Source: Pseudomonas sp. Tri1 (GTDB lineage: Bacteria > Pseudomonadota > Gammaproteobacteria > Pseudomonadales > Pseudomonadaceae). From it: 64,000 bases of DNA. The notes under the pieces were generated by a model. That model saw only the letters and a list, made by a program, of their open reading frames with translations, was not told the DNA's origin and ran no database searches. The position numbers and the translations under genes are program-made. Position 1 is the stretch's first letter, and every line of letters starts with the position of its first letter. Positions 35,495 through 43,437 of this stretch are shown here, piece by piece. The DNA lies in the NCBI RefSeq assembly GCF_017968885.1, contig NZ_CP072913.1:5000501-5064500 (forward strand), given 5' to 3'.

Positions 35495-38400
35495 CTATCG
35501 TGGAAACCCTGTAAAGGGGCGTTTAACATTTTTCTTGTCGAATTTTATTTCTGCACCGTCTAGATTTTCCATGTAATGCGGACTACTTGGATCTTTCTTA
35601 TTAGGCTTATATCCACGCCCGGCTCCAGGCAGCTCCATTCTAACGAACGGATTTTCATCAGCATCATAACCTGTCGGCTCGGGGACATCTCGATGCATCT
35701 TGGAAAAGGCATGCTTGAAAGCGCGATAATGTAACATCCAACTATTAAATTGTGAGCTCGGTCTGATGGGGCCCTTCACTCCTTTTTTAGTTGGATGCGA
35801 TCCGTCAATGGATCGTTGCTTCAAAGCCTTATCGGAGATTTCTGGACCGTGCTTCTCGACTGAATGCATTTTGTATTCTCTGTTCCACTCCATAACCTGC
35901 CGTTTGGCTTCCTCCTCAGTTTTTGGCTCGCTCACCTTAGGAAGCGTTGGGATCTCCTCATCCACCCCAACCTTAGCCGCCGGATCCTGCTCCCCAACCG
36001 CCGGCCTACACCCACCCTTCCCAGGACAATCCACCAACCCCAACGGATCCACCCACCCCGTCGGGTTCAGGGTGTAGCGATACCCATTGAGCCCGCCCGC
36101 CAGTTTGCTCGGATCAGGCGTCAAATAGCGGCCGGTGTCGGGATTGTAGTAGCGGTGGCGGTTGTAGTGCAGGCCGCTTTCGGGGTCGAAGTATTGGCCC
36201 TGGAAGCGCAGGGGTTGCTCAAGCTGTTCGCCGCCGCCGTGAACCAGTTCGGTGGTTTTGCCGTAGCCGTTGTAGCGCGCTGACCAGACGATCTGGCCGC
36301 CGTAGTTGGTCAGTTCCTGGGGGGTGCCCAGGTGGTCGAGGTGGTAATAGAACGGGCAGGCGTTCAAGCCTTTGCCGTCGAGCATGACCAATGGGCGGAA
36401 GGTGCCGGGTTCGTAGAGGTAGCTGCGGTGGTGGCGTCGGCTGCTTTCGGCAACGACCTGGTCACCCTGCCAGAAAAATTCCGTGGTCAGGCCGTTCACG
36501 GTCTTGCTGATGCGCCGGCCAAAGGCGTCGTAGCGGTAGGTCGCTTCGTGGCCGTCCGGCATGCTCACGCCGATCAGGCGGTGCTGGCTGTCGTAGCGGT
36601 ATTCGTTGACCAGGGCCTTGCCGCGGCGTTCGCGGATCAGGTTGCCGAAGGCGTCGTAGTCATAGTGACGGTCGCCCTCCGCCAGCAGACGGTTGCCCTT
36701 GCGGATGATCGGGCCGGTGCGGTCCTCCAGCAAGAGGTTGCCCGCCGGGTCGTGCATGAAGTGTTCTGGCGGCTCGCTGTGGGAGAAGTCGATGCGGGTC
36801 AGGCGATCCAACGGGTCGTACTGGTAGTAACGGCGGTTTCGGTTGTCGGAAAGGGTCGCAAGGTTGCCCTTGGCGCTGTAGGTATAATCGCGCCAGAACA
36901 GTTGCTGCTGTTGGGTCTGCCACACCGTCTGGGCCTTGAGGCGGCCCTGTTCGTCGTAGTCGTATTCGCTGAGCAACAGGCCCTGTTGGCGCTGCCGTTC
37001 ACGACCGCCGTCAAACCGATGCTCGGTCAGGCGTGTGCCGTTCAGGTCAATCGCGATCAGCACGCCGCCCAGGGTGTGGTGGTAATCGAGCGTGCTGTTG
37101 TCCGGCAGGCGCAGGTGGTTGAGCCGCCCGCCGATATCGTAGCGATAGCGCAGGGTGCCCCAGCCCTGGTGTTCGGTGATCAGCCGGTCATGGACGTCGT
37201 ATTCGAACGCCAGTGGATGATCGGTACCGTCGTCGACATGGACCAGTCGGCCCAGCCCGTCGTAGCGGTACTCGATCGTCTGGCCGTCGGGCAAGGTCTT
37301 GATCTGCAGTCGCCCGGCCGCGTCGCGCTGGTAGCCCGTGACAAGCCGGGCGCCCTTCTCGCCGAACTCGGTTTTCTCCAGCAGGTGGCCGTTGAGGTCG
37401 TAGGCATAGGCGGTGCGTTGACCGTCGAAGTCGATCTGCTGTCGGATCAAACCATTGGGCGTGTAGTCCAGCTGATACTTTTCGCCGGATTCGTTTTCGA
37501 TCTCTGTCAGCAACAACCGCGCCGAGTCGTAGCGATACTTGAGCTCGGTGCCGTCGGGGTTGAGGCGCCGGCTGATCAGGTGCAGGTCGTCGGCATATTC
37601 GTAACGGGTGATGCGCCCCAGCTCATCGCGCTCGGCGGTGACCTTGCCGTAGGCGTTGTAGCTCCAGGTGCGGCTGGCGCCGGTAGGTAAGGTCGTCTGG
37701 AGCAGCCGACCGACAGCGTCCCATTGGTAATGCGTGAGGGCGCCGTGTTCGTCCTGGCGGCTCAGCAGACGCCCAAGGACGTCGTAGGAAAAACACCGAC
37801 GACTGCCGTCGAGCAGGATTTCTTCCGTCAGTTGGCCGAGCCTGTTCCAGACCCATTGCTGAAAACTGCCGTCGCAGTGGCTGATCTCCACCAGTCGGCC
37901 CTGGCCGTCGTAGTGGTAATAGGTGACCTTTGCGTCGGGATCGATCTGTTCGGTAATGTCGCCCTGGTCGTTGCGTCGGTAGGTCCACACCGCTTTGCCG
38001 CGGGAACGGGCGTGCAGGAAACCGTTGCGGTATTCGTAGGACGTGGGCTCCTCGTTAGGCGGAATCAGCGCCACCAACCGGCCTGCTTCGTCGTAGCGGT
38101 ATTCGGTGACAGCGCCCAGCGGGTCCTGCTCGGCGATCAGCCGACCTTGTTCGTCATAGGCCTTGAGGTGCTCGCCGCCATCGGGTTCGACCTTGCGCAC
38201 CAGCCGCGCCCGGTCGTCGTGGACGTATACCTCCTGACTACCGTCGAGGTGCCGGACCGTGACGCTGCCGTCCTCGCCCCAGGTGTACCGGCTGTCCATC
38301 TGCGCAAACGAGGCCCAATGCCTGACGCAACGAGCCGCCCGGCCAACACCTTGCCACTCCCAGAAAAAACTCGCCCCGCCGGCCAGTTGCCGCTGGAGGA

Positions 38401-40252
38401 TGACGTGCTGGTCGTCATAGTCGTAGCGTTCACTTTCACCGGCGGCGTTGGTCGCTTCGATGAGCCGGAAACGTCCGTCGTAGCGGTAGGACACCAGCGT
38501 CTGTCCGGTCCGCCAGGCTTCGTCCAGGGTGAGGGCCGGGTGGAAGCTCTGGTAATCGATGGCGATCAGGTGGCGCTGTTCGTAACGCAGGCTCAGGGCG
38601 CGGCCGGCACCGTTGTTCAGGCGGCAGATGTCACCATGGATATTGCGCTGGATCGTCAGGCGGTTGTCGTAGCGGTCGCTGAGACCGGTCAGGTGGCCAT
38701 CGTGAAAATGCAGGAACGGTGCGTTTTCGCCGGGCTGGGCGACGATCAGTTCGTCCGGTTCGCTGCCCAGGTAAATAGCGGCGCGGGCCAGGCTGTTGTG
38801 GATCGCCGGACGTTGGGCGCTGGGCAGCGGAAACGTCGTACGGCGGTTTTCCTGGTCGATCCAAATGACCTGCTCGCCTTCGAGCTGCAAACGCTGAGCC
38901 AGGGCATGGCTCCAACCGCGCCCGAGCCCCACGTCCAAGTCCACCGCGCTGGTGCGGTACAAACGGGTGAAGACAAATGGCAGGCGACCATCAAGGGTGC
39001 CGTCCTCCAGGGTCAGCAGCTCTTCGCCGGTGACCATCGACACCGGGCAGCCGCTGGTTTGGGTCTGGGCCGCGGTATCGGTGCTGTCGCCGTTGGGGTT
39101 TTTCGAGGGGCTGGGGGCGTCGTCGTGGGGGTCGTGTTTTTTCAGCGTGGTATTGCGCTGTGCGTCCCAGCGCAGCTGCACGCGGCCCTTTTTCACACCG
39201 GCCGCGATGCCTCGTGCCGCCACGGTCTTGTAGCGGTCCACGTAGGTCATGAAGCCGTTGACCAGCGCGAAGATTGCTCGGATGAAACGCTGCACGGCGT
39301 TCAGCAGGGTTGCGCCGTGCCTGGCCAACCGCATTGACAGATAGGCTATCCCAGCGCCTGCCCCGGCAAAGGTCAAGGCCACGCCAATCAGCAAGTCGAT
39401 CGCCAGTTGCACCGCCATGGTCGAGAGTACTTCGGCGGTTTCGCCGGCAACTTCGCTGGGCGGCAACATCTCCAGCCACAGGCTCGCGGTCCGCACCAGC
39501 AGGCACAACGCCGCTTCGTCGCTGGCCAGCAGTTGCAGCTTGGCCATTACCAGCGGTGTGTCTTGCGCCAGTTTCTTCAGTTGCTCAACGCTATCACCCA
39601 AGCGATCAACAAACTGGCTGGGATCCTTGAGGATGTCCGAGAGCAGGCTGATGCTGTCCCACACCCCCTCGATCGCCGCCCAACTGCCGGCGAGCAGGCC
39701 ATTGCCCACCGAGGTCGCCAAGGATTGCTGGGACCACTGTGGCTTGAAGCCTTGCCACTCGCCGCGTAACCAGTCCGTCAGCTTGATGGTAAGGCTGTCG
39801 TAGGAAGAAAACAGATCGGTAAGCTGCGCAGTAGACACTTCGCCCTGGACGTGAACCCGATAGAATCGGCCCGCTTCGCCCGTAAAGGTCCCCAGGCCCT
39901 GGGCATCCAGGGGGACTGGCGTGACCTTGCCGCTGTCCACCGCCACCACATCCACCACGATGTCGCCCAGCGGAATGTCATACACCGACTCGAGCTTGCT
40001 CTCGATCGTCATCACCCCGCCCTGGGGACACTGGACAACGGTGGAGAGAAAGTCATCGTCGCCGGTGCTGACGGCGGTGGTGCTGTCGCCGAAACGGATC
40101 AGCCGCTCCATGCCCAGCAGCGAGGGCAGGTCGGCCGCCTGGCTGGCCCGGTCCGCCGCCCGGCTGTACCAGCGTTCGAGCTGTTCGCGGTAGACAGACA
40201 GGGTGTCCTTAAAACTGTCGAGTTGCTCCTCGATACGGCGCACCTGGTCCAT
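35495..40252 (-). CDS. Rhs polymorphic toxin
   Basis: A 1585-residue Rhs protein. Residues 1-60 are helical; about 190-350 contain hydrophobic helices (VQLAIDLLIGVALTFAGAGA). DUF6531 starts near 405 (CPVSMVTGEELLTLEDGTLD), then dozens of YD repeats (xxYxYDxxGRL) run to residue about 1390, ending in RYLTPDPSKLAGG and VDPLGL, which mark the self-cleavage and toxin border. The last ~175 residues (35.50-36.04 kb) are the variable, basic, A+T-rich toxin tip with HSVEKHGPEISDKALKQR and SSQFNS, resembling BECR-type CdiA RNase domains. No PAAR motif is seen at the N-terminus, so delivery probably needs a VgrG or Eag partner elsewhere. Immunity gene follows. Confidence 0.92.
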   Translation of the reverse strand: MDQVRRIEEQLDSFKDTLSVYREQLERWYSRAADRASQAADLPSLLGMERLIRFGDSTTAVSTGDDDFLSTVVQCPQGGVMTIESKLESVYDIPLGDIVVDVVAVDSGKVTPVPLDAQGLGTFTGEAGRFYRVHVQGEVSTAQLTDLFSSYDSLTIKLTDWLRGEWQGFKPQWSQQSLATSVGNGLLAGSWAAIEGVWDSISLLSDILKDPSQFVDRLGDSVEQLKKLAQDTPLVMAKLQLLASDEAALCLLVRTASLWLEMLPPSEVAGETAEVLSTMAVQLAIDLLIGVALTFAGAGAGIAYLSMRLARHGATLLNAVQRFIRAIFALVNGFMTYVDRYKTVAARGIAAGVKKGRVQLRWDAQRNTTLKKHDPHDDAPSPSKNPNGDSTDTAAQTQTSGCPVSMVTGEELLTLEDGTLDGRLPFVFTRLYRTSAVDLDVGLGRGWSHALAQRLQLEGEQVIWIDQENRRTTFPLPSAQRPAIHNSLARAAIYLGSEPDELIVAQPGENAPFLHFHDGHLTGLSDRYDNRLTIQRNIHGDICRLNNGAGRALSLRYEQRHLIAIDYQSFHPALTLDEAWRTGQTLVSYRYDGRFRLIEATNAAGESERYDYDDQHVILQRQLAGGASFFWEWQGVGRAARCVRHWASFAQMDSRYTWGEDGSVTVRHLDGSQEVYVHDDRARLVRKVEPDGGEHLKAYDEQGRLIAEQDPLGAVTEYRYDEAGRLVALIPPNEEPTSYEYRNGFLHARSRGKAVWTYRRNDQGDITEQIDPDAKVTYYHYDGQGRLVEISHCDGSFQQWVWNRLGQLTEEILLDGSRRCFSYDVLGRLLSRQDEHGALTHYQWDAVGRLLQTTLPTGASRTWSYNAYGKVTAERDELGRITRYEYADDLHLISRRLNPDGTELKYRYDSARLLLTEIENESGEKYQLDYTPNGLIRQQIDFDGQRTAYAYDLNGHLLEKTEFGEKGARLVTGYQRDAAGRLQIKTLPDGQTIEYRYDGLGRLVHVDDGTDHPLAFEYDVHDRLITEHQGWGTLRYRYDIGGRLNHLRLPDNSTLDYHHTLGGVLIAIDLNGTRLTEHRFDGGRERQRQQGLLLSEYDYDEQGRLKAQTVWQTQQQQLFWRDYTYSAKGNLATLSDNRNRRYYQYDPLDRLTRIDFSHSEPPEHFMHDPAGNLLLEDRTGPIIRKGNRLLAEGDRHYDYDAFGNLIRERRGKALVNEYRYDSQHRLIGVSMPDGHEATYRYDAFGRRISKTVNGLTTEFFWQGDQVVAESSRRHHRSYLYEPGTFRPLVMLDGKGLNACPFYYHLDHLGTPQELTNYGGQIVWSARYNGYGKTTELVHGGGEQLEQPLRFQGQYFDPESGLHYNRHRYYNPDTGRYLTPDPSKLAGGLNGYRYTLNPTGWVDPLGLVDCPGKGGCRPAVGEQDPAAKVGVDEEIPTLPKVSEPKTEEEAKRQVMEWNREYKMHSVEKHGPEISDKALKQRSIDGSHPTKKGVKGPIRPSSQFNSWMLHYRAFKHAFSKMHRDVPEPTGYDADENPFVRMELPGAGRGYKPNKKDPSSPHYMENLDGAEIKFDKKNVKRPFTGFPR

Positions 40253-40474
40253 CAGGACACGGCTCGTTCAAGGGCCAGCAGGAAAAAACGGTCGAACATG
40301 GGCAGACGTCTCGCAACGCTCAGGAAGCGCGAGACTTTGCCGGGGATGACTGGGGAAATAAGTCAGGAGAAGGAGACAGCGCGTGTAAGGCGATTCGCTA
40401 AATTCGCCCAACACGTAAAACGGTAGATGGCCGGCGGGAAAAGACTGTCTTTTCCAAGCGACCTGTGGATAACG

Positions 40475-40876
40475 CTACAACGCAGAGTCCTTGAGCGTTT
40501 TGAGCTTGATCTCGGCCAACGGATGCCCGGCGTTCGCCGCCAAGGCCCACCAACGTGCCGCCTCGACCGGGTCCGGCGCCTTGCTGGCTGTACCGGCGAG
40601 GCTGATCACTCCGACCTGATAGGCGGCCTTGCCGTCACCGGCCAAGGCCGCCAAGCGCAGCAGGCGAATGCCTTCCTCCCGAGCTCCGAGCCCTTGGCCA
40701 CGAAACGTCAGAATATGCCCGTAGAAACTTTGCGCTGCGACGTCGCCCAGGTTTGCCATCCGGGAGAACTGGCCCTCAAGCCAGCCCCAGCCACGCGGCT
40801 GGCGGACGAACCACGACCAATGAAACAAACGACGTGCCAGCCAGTAGCCGGCCCGAGCCTTGATACGCCAGAGCAT
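40475..40876 (-). CDS. SEL1-like repeat protein
   Basis: A 133-residue protein with about two SEL1/TPR-like repeats (GDVAAQSFYGHILTFRGQG, then GDGKAAYQVGVISLAG and AARWWALAANAGHPLAE). The N-terminus is Trp/Arg-rich without a signal peptide. It begins at ATG 40876, directly after the stop of the upstream unknown gene (40877), so it is the last gene of a three-gene minus-strand operon headed by an XRE regulator. Function unknown; SEL1 repeats mediate protein contacts. The stretch 40253-40474 between it and rhs shows no gene. Confidence 0.75.
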   Translation of the reverse strand: MLWRIKARAGYWLARRLFHWSWFVRQPRGWGWLEGQFSRMANLGDVAAQSFYGHILTFRGQGLGAREEGIRLLRLAALAGDGKAAYQVGVISLAGTASKAPDPVEAARWWALAANAGHPLAEIKLKTLKDSAL

Positions 40877-41248
40877 TCAGGCCTCCGCCGATTCGGGGTA
40901 CTCGTATTCGAACACCCGGACCACTTCCGACGCGTGCCAGGAAGCAGCGGCCACGCCATCGGAGGGCCCGGAAAAACGTCCAAGGCGCTCAACGCATTCG
41001 AAAAAACCAGTGCGCGGCAACCGACTGGCACCCTGGCTGATGACCAACGAACTGCGCAACGGCTGTTCAGCCCTGGCATCCAGGGCGGCCAAGTGCTCCA
41101 GGGCTGCGGTCAAGGTTTGCATGGCTGGACTGGGCAACTGCAAGCGCTCCAGCAAGGCGCGGTACGTCAACAAATGGCGCTGGCGGCGCGCCTGGTCCAA
41201 TTCACCCAACAACCCATCCCAATGCTGCCGACTGATGCGTACACTCAC
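40877..41248 (-). CDS. Conserved hypothetical protein in XRE operon
   Basis: A 123-residue soluble protein with a mostly helical N-terminal half (SRQHWDGLLGELDQARRQRHL) and an acidic end (FEYEYPESAEA). I recognise no domain. Its start overlaps the XRE gene stop by four bases (ATGA) and it abuts the SEL1 gene, so the three are co-translated. The helical DNA-wedge-like start LLTYRALLERLQLP recalls small winged-helix proteins, but this is weak. The same small operon occurs near prc in other pseudomonads (recalled). Confidence 0.7.
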   Translation of the reverse strand: MSVRISRQHWDGLLGELDQARRQRHLLTYRALLERLQLPSPAMQTLTAALEHLAALDARAEQPLRSSLVISQGASRLPRTGFFECVERLGRFSGPSDGVAAASWHASEVVRVFEYEYPESAEA

Positions 41249-41586
41249 GATTCATCCCTCCAACCCGGCACCGTCAACTCCCAGGCCAGACTGCGCCGAA
41301 TCGCGGCATCGGGCTGACGCTCGCCGCTCTCGATCAAGGCCAGATAAGACGGACTGATACCTACCGTGCGGGCCAACGCCTCAATGGCGATGCCCTTCCC
41401 TTCGCGCAAACTGCGTAATTGATCCAGACCAGGGAGAACCTGGCCAGGTGCCGCCGCGTGACGGACTGTAGCCTCGCGCGACGGTGCTTGCTCGATGCCT
41501 GCTGCCTTCAACAACGACTGGTACTGATCCCACGGTAAAACCGCGTATTCGGGCTCACCGTCGCGTGTGATTATTTGGATATCCAT
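41245..41586 (-). CDS. XRE-family helix-turn-helix regulator
   Basis: A 113-residue protein with an N-terminal segment like antitoxins (MDIQIITRDGEPEYAVLPW) followed at residues about 55-105 by a Cro/CI-type helix-turn-helix (LRSLREGKGIAIEALARTVG, then ISPSYLALIESGER). ATG 41586 is supported by GGGG upstream; an earlier in-frame start at 41610 lacks a ribosome site. It heads the three-gene operon with the unknown and SEL1 genes and probably autoregulates. Whether it is an antitoxin is not shown. Confidence 0.85.
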   Translation of the reverse strand: MDIQIITRDGEPEYAVLPWDQYQSLLKAAGIEQAPSREATVRHAAAPGQVLPGLDQLRSLREGKGIAIEALARTVGISPSYLALIESGERQPDAAIRRSLAWELTVPGWRDES

Positions 41587-41699
41587 GTCTACCCCGTAGG
41601 ACAACAACACTTAGCAAGTCAGCTTTTTTCTTTAGAAGTGTAATCCTAATAGCGGCTAAGGTCGCGGGGCTATGAATCTCTGCTGGGAATGGCCCAGGA

Positions 41700-42155
41700 T
41701 CAGGTTTTTTTCTCACCTTGGAGCAGGAGTTGTTCCGGGGTGTCGGGAAGTCTTTCCACCCGAGCCAGTTTCTCGGGTGATTGCCGATAGCGCCAGGCGC
41801 GGAAGGCTTCGAGCTCACTGTCGAGGGTTTTCATGATCCAGGCCAGTACGGCGATATCATCGATCATACCGAACACCGGCAGGAAATCAGGAATCGCATC
41901 CAGGGGACTGAGGAAATACATCAATCCCGCCACCACCGACAGCAGCGACTTGGCACTGACCGCCCGGTATTCGCCACGCCAGTAAGCCAGGCACAGCGCC
42001 TGGAGCAAGCGCAGATCTTCCTTGAGCTTGCCCAACCGGCCGCCCTCCCGGGCACTTTTGCTGGCGACGGCAAACAGCAACGTCGGCAATCGACCGCGGG
42101 CCAGCAGGCGGCCTGCCAAGGGCAGGAATCGCGCAAAATTCCACGGGGCCTTCAT
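41700..42155 (-). CDS. YkvA-like DUF1232 protein
   Basis: A 151-residue protein with the DUF1232 core LMYFLSPLDAIPDFLPVFG followed by MIDDIAVLAW near residues 75-105, predicted to form a short membrane hairpin. The N-terminus KAPWNFARFLPLAGRLLARG is basic. GGGAGAAAA precedes ATG 42155. DUF1232 proteins are widespread and of unknown function. The start lies 20 bases from the DnaA-box palindrome at 42175-42197. Confidence 0.82.
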   Translation of the reverse strand: MKAPWNFARFLPLAGRLLARGRLPTLLFAVASKSAREGGRLGKLKEDLRLLQALCLAYWRGEYRAVSAKSLLSVVAGLMYFLSPLDAIPDFLPVFGMIDDIAVLAWIMKTLDSELEAFRAWRYRQSPEKLARVERLPDTPEQLLLQGEKKT

Positions 42156-42174
42156 TTTTTCTCCCACTGAAATG

Positions 42175-42305
42175 TTATCCACACAAATTGTGGATAACCT
42201 TGTGAACAGAGCTGCATTTCAGCGCTGGAACCCCCGTTTCATAAGGGCCCGGCTTAGATCGGGCGTTTTTTACTCACATAAAAAAACCCAATATTTCATT
42301 GACTT
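42175..42305. other. DnaA-box / AT-tract composite element, copy A
   Basis: A palindrome TTATCCACA-5-TGTGGATAA (42175-42197), which is two inverted perfect DnaA boxes, is followed after about 75 bases by a T-run, an A-run and CATTGACTT (42297-42305). Copy B at 60874-61004 has the same parts with nearly the same spacing (108 versus 109 bases from box to CATTGACTT). Function unknown. Confidence 0.6.
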
Positions 42306-42401
42306 GACCGCCTGACTGCGTCTAGCACAGCGCCTGTACTGCCTATGACTGTAGCCTGCCCTGAGCGTTCGGTTTTTTGGCATTTCCGCTGCCCAGATGC
42401 A

Positions 42402-42429
42402 ACAACGCCCCGCATGAGCGAGGCGTTGT
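42402..42429. terminator. Hairpin downstream of the FKBP gene
   Basis: Stem acaacgcc / ggcgttgt with inner pairing, 26 bases after the FKBP stop. A short T-run is present only on the plus-strand side, so its direction as a terminator is uncertain. Confidence 0.4.
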
Positions 42430-42454
42430 CGTTTTGTCGCTATAGCAGACGCGA

Positions 42455-43168
42455 TTACTTGGCCGCGTCTTCTTTTGCCGGATCCTTGATCGCCAGCAGC
42501 TCCAGATCGAATACCAGGACCGAGTTGGCCGGGATGGCCGGGCTCGGGCTCTGGGCGCCGTAGGCCAGCTCGCTCGGGATGTACAGCTTGTATTTCTCGC
42601 CGACATGCATCAGTTGCAGGCCTTCGACCCAACCCGGGATCACGCCGCTGACCGGCAGGTCAATCGGGCTGCCACGTTCAACGGAGCTGTCGAATACGGT
42701 GCCGTTGGTCAACTTGCCGGTGTAGTGGACAGTCACGACGTCGGTCGGCTTAGGCTGCGGGCCATCGGCTTTCTTGACCACTTCGTACTGCAGGCCGGAA
42801 GCGGTGGTGGTTACACCGGCTTTCTTGCCGTTTTCCTCGAGGAATTTCTTGCCGGCCGCTGCCGACTCTTCGCTCATCTTGGCCATGCGCTCTTCGGCAC
42901 GTTTTTGCAGTGCGGCAAAGGCTTCGACCAGTTCTTCGTCTTTCAGCTTCTGTTCTTTCTTGCCGACGGCATCTTCGATGCCCTGGGCGACTGCTTTGGA
43001 GTCCAGGTCATCCATACCTTCCTGAGCCAGGCTTTTGCCCATGTTCAGGCCAATACCGTAGGAAGCTTTCTGCGCCGGGGTCTTCAGCTCTACGCTGGTC
43101 TGCGAGTCGCAACCCGCGAGTACCAGGCCAACCAGGGCCACCGCCGCCGCCAACCGATGCTGTTTCAT
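42455..43168 (-). CDS. FKBP-type peptidyl-prolyl isomerase lipoprotein
   Basis: A 237-residue periplasmic folding catalyst. The N-terminus is a lipoprotein signal with lipobox LAGC and Cys20 as the likely lipidated residue. Residues about 30-120 form the helical FKBP_N dimerisation domain (KASYGIGLNMGKSLAQEG); about 125-225 form the FKBP catalytic domain (TDVVTVHYTGKLTNGTVFDS, YGAQSPSPAIPANSVLVFDL). This is the FkpA/Mip architecture. It stands as a single gene in this stretch. Confidence 0.93.
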   Translation of the reverse strand: MKQHRLAAAVALVGLVLAGCDSQTSVELKTPAQKASYGIGLNMGKSLAQEGMDDLDSKAVAQGIEDAVGKKEQKLKDEELVEAFAALQKRAEERMAKMSEESAAAGKKFLEENGKKAGVTTTASGLQYEVVKKADGPQPKPTDVVTVHYTGKLTNGTVFDSSVERGSPIDLPVSGVIPGWVEGLQLMHVGEKYKLYIPSELAYGAQSPSPAIPANSVLVFDLELLAIKDPAKEDAAK

Positions 43169-43437
43169 GCTATTTCCTTGTTCATGCGCCTAAAGGGCAA
43201 TCGAGTAAAGCCGCGAGCTTATCAGGCGGCCACGACCAATGGCTACCGGCATGTGAGCAGCAAAGCGCTGATAAGTTCACGTCCGCAAACGCTTTTTAAT
43301 CCTGGGCCAATGAAGCATCTGTCATCTATTACGTACAGGGACAAATTGCCGCTTCCCACTGCCCCCAGGGTAATGGCCACTTGCCGGCCACGCCACGCTG
43401 AGGCATAAGGACATATCAAAAAAACAAGGACGTTACC

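Noticed and set aside
35864..39337. Long plus-strand ORFs (452 and 537 codons) opposite the rhs gene
   Set aside because: They lie antisense to a clear Rhs coding sequence, have low-complexity Val/Ala-rich translations caused by the codon bias of the other strand, and lack ribosome sites.
40463..40471. Single TGTGGATAA near the SEL1 gene end as a third composite element
   Set aside because: It lacks the inverted partner box and the distal AT-tract with CATTGACTT, and a lone DnaA box is not significant.
35070..42312. Prophage or insertion-sequence boundaries around the rhs region
   Set aside because: No integrase, transposase, att-like repeat or tRNA end was visible; only the toxin tip and immunity gene look foreign in composition.
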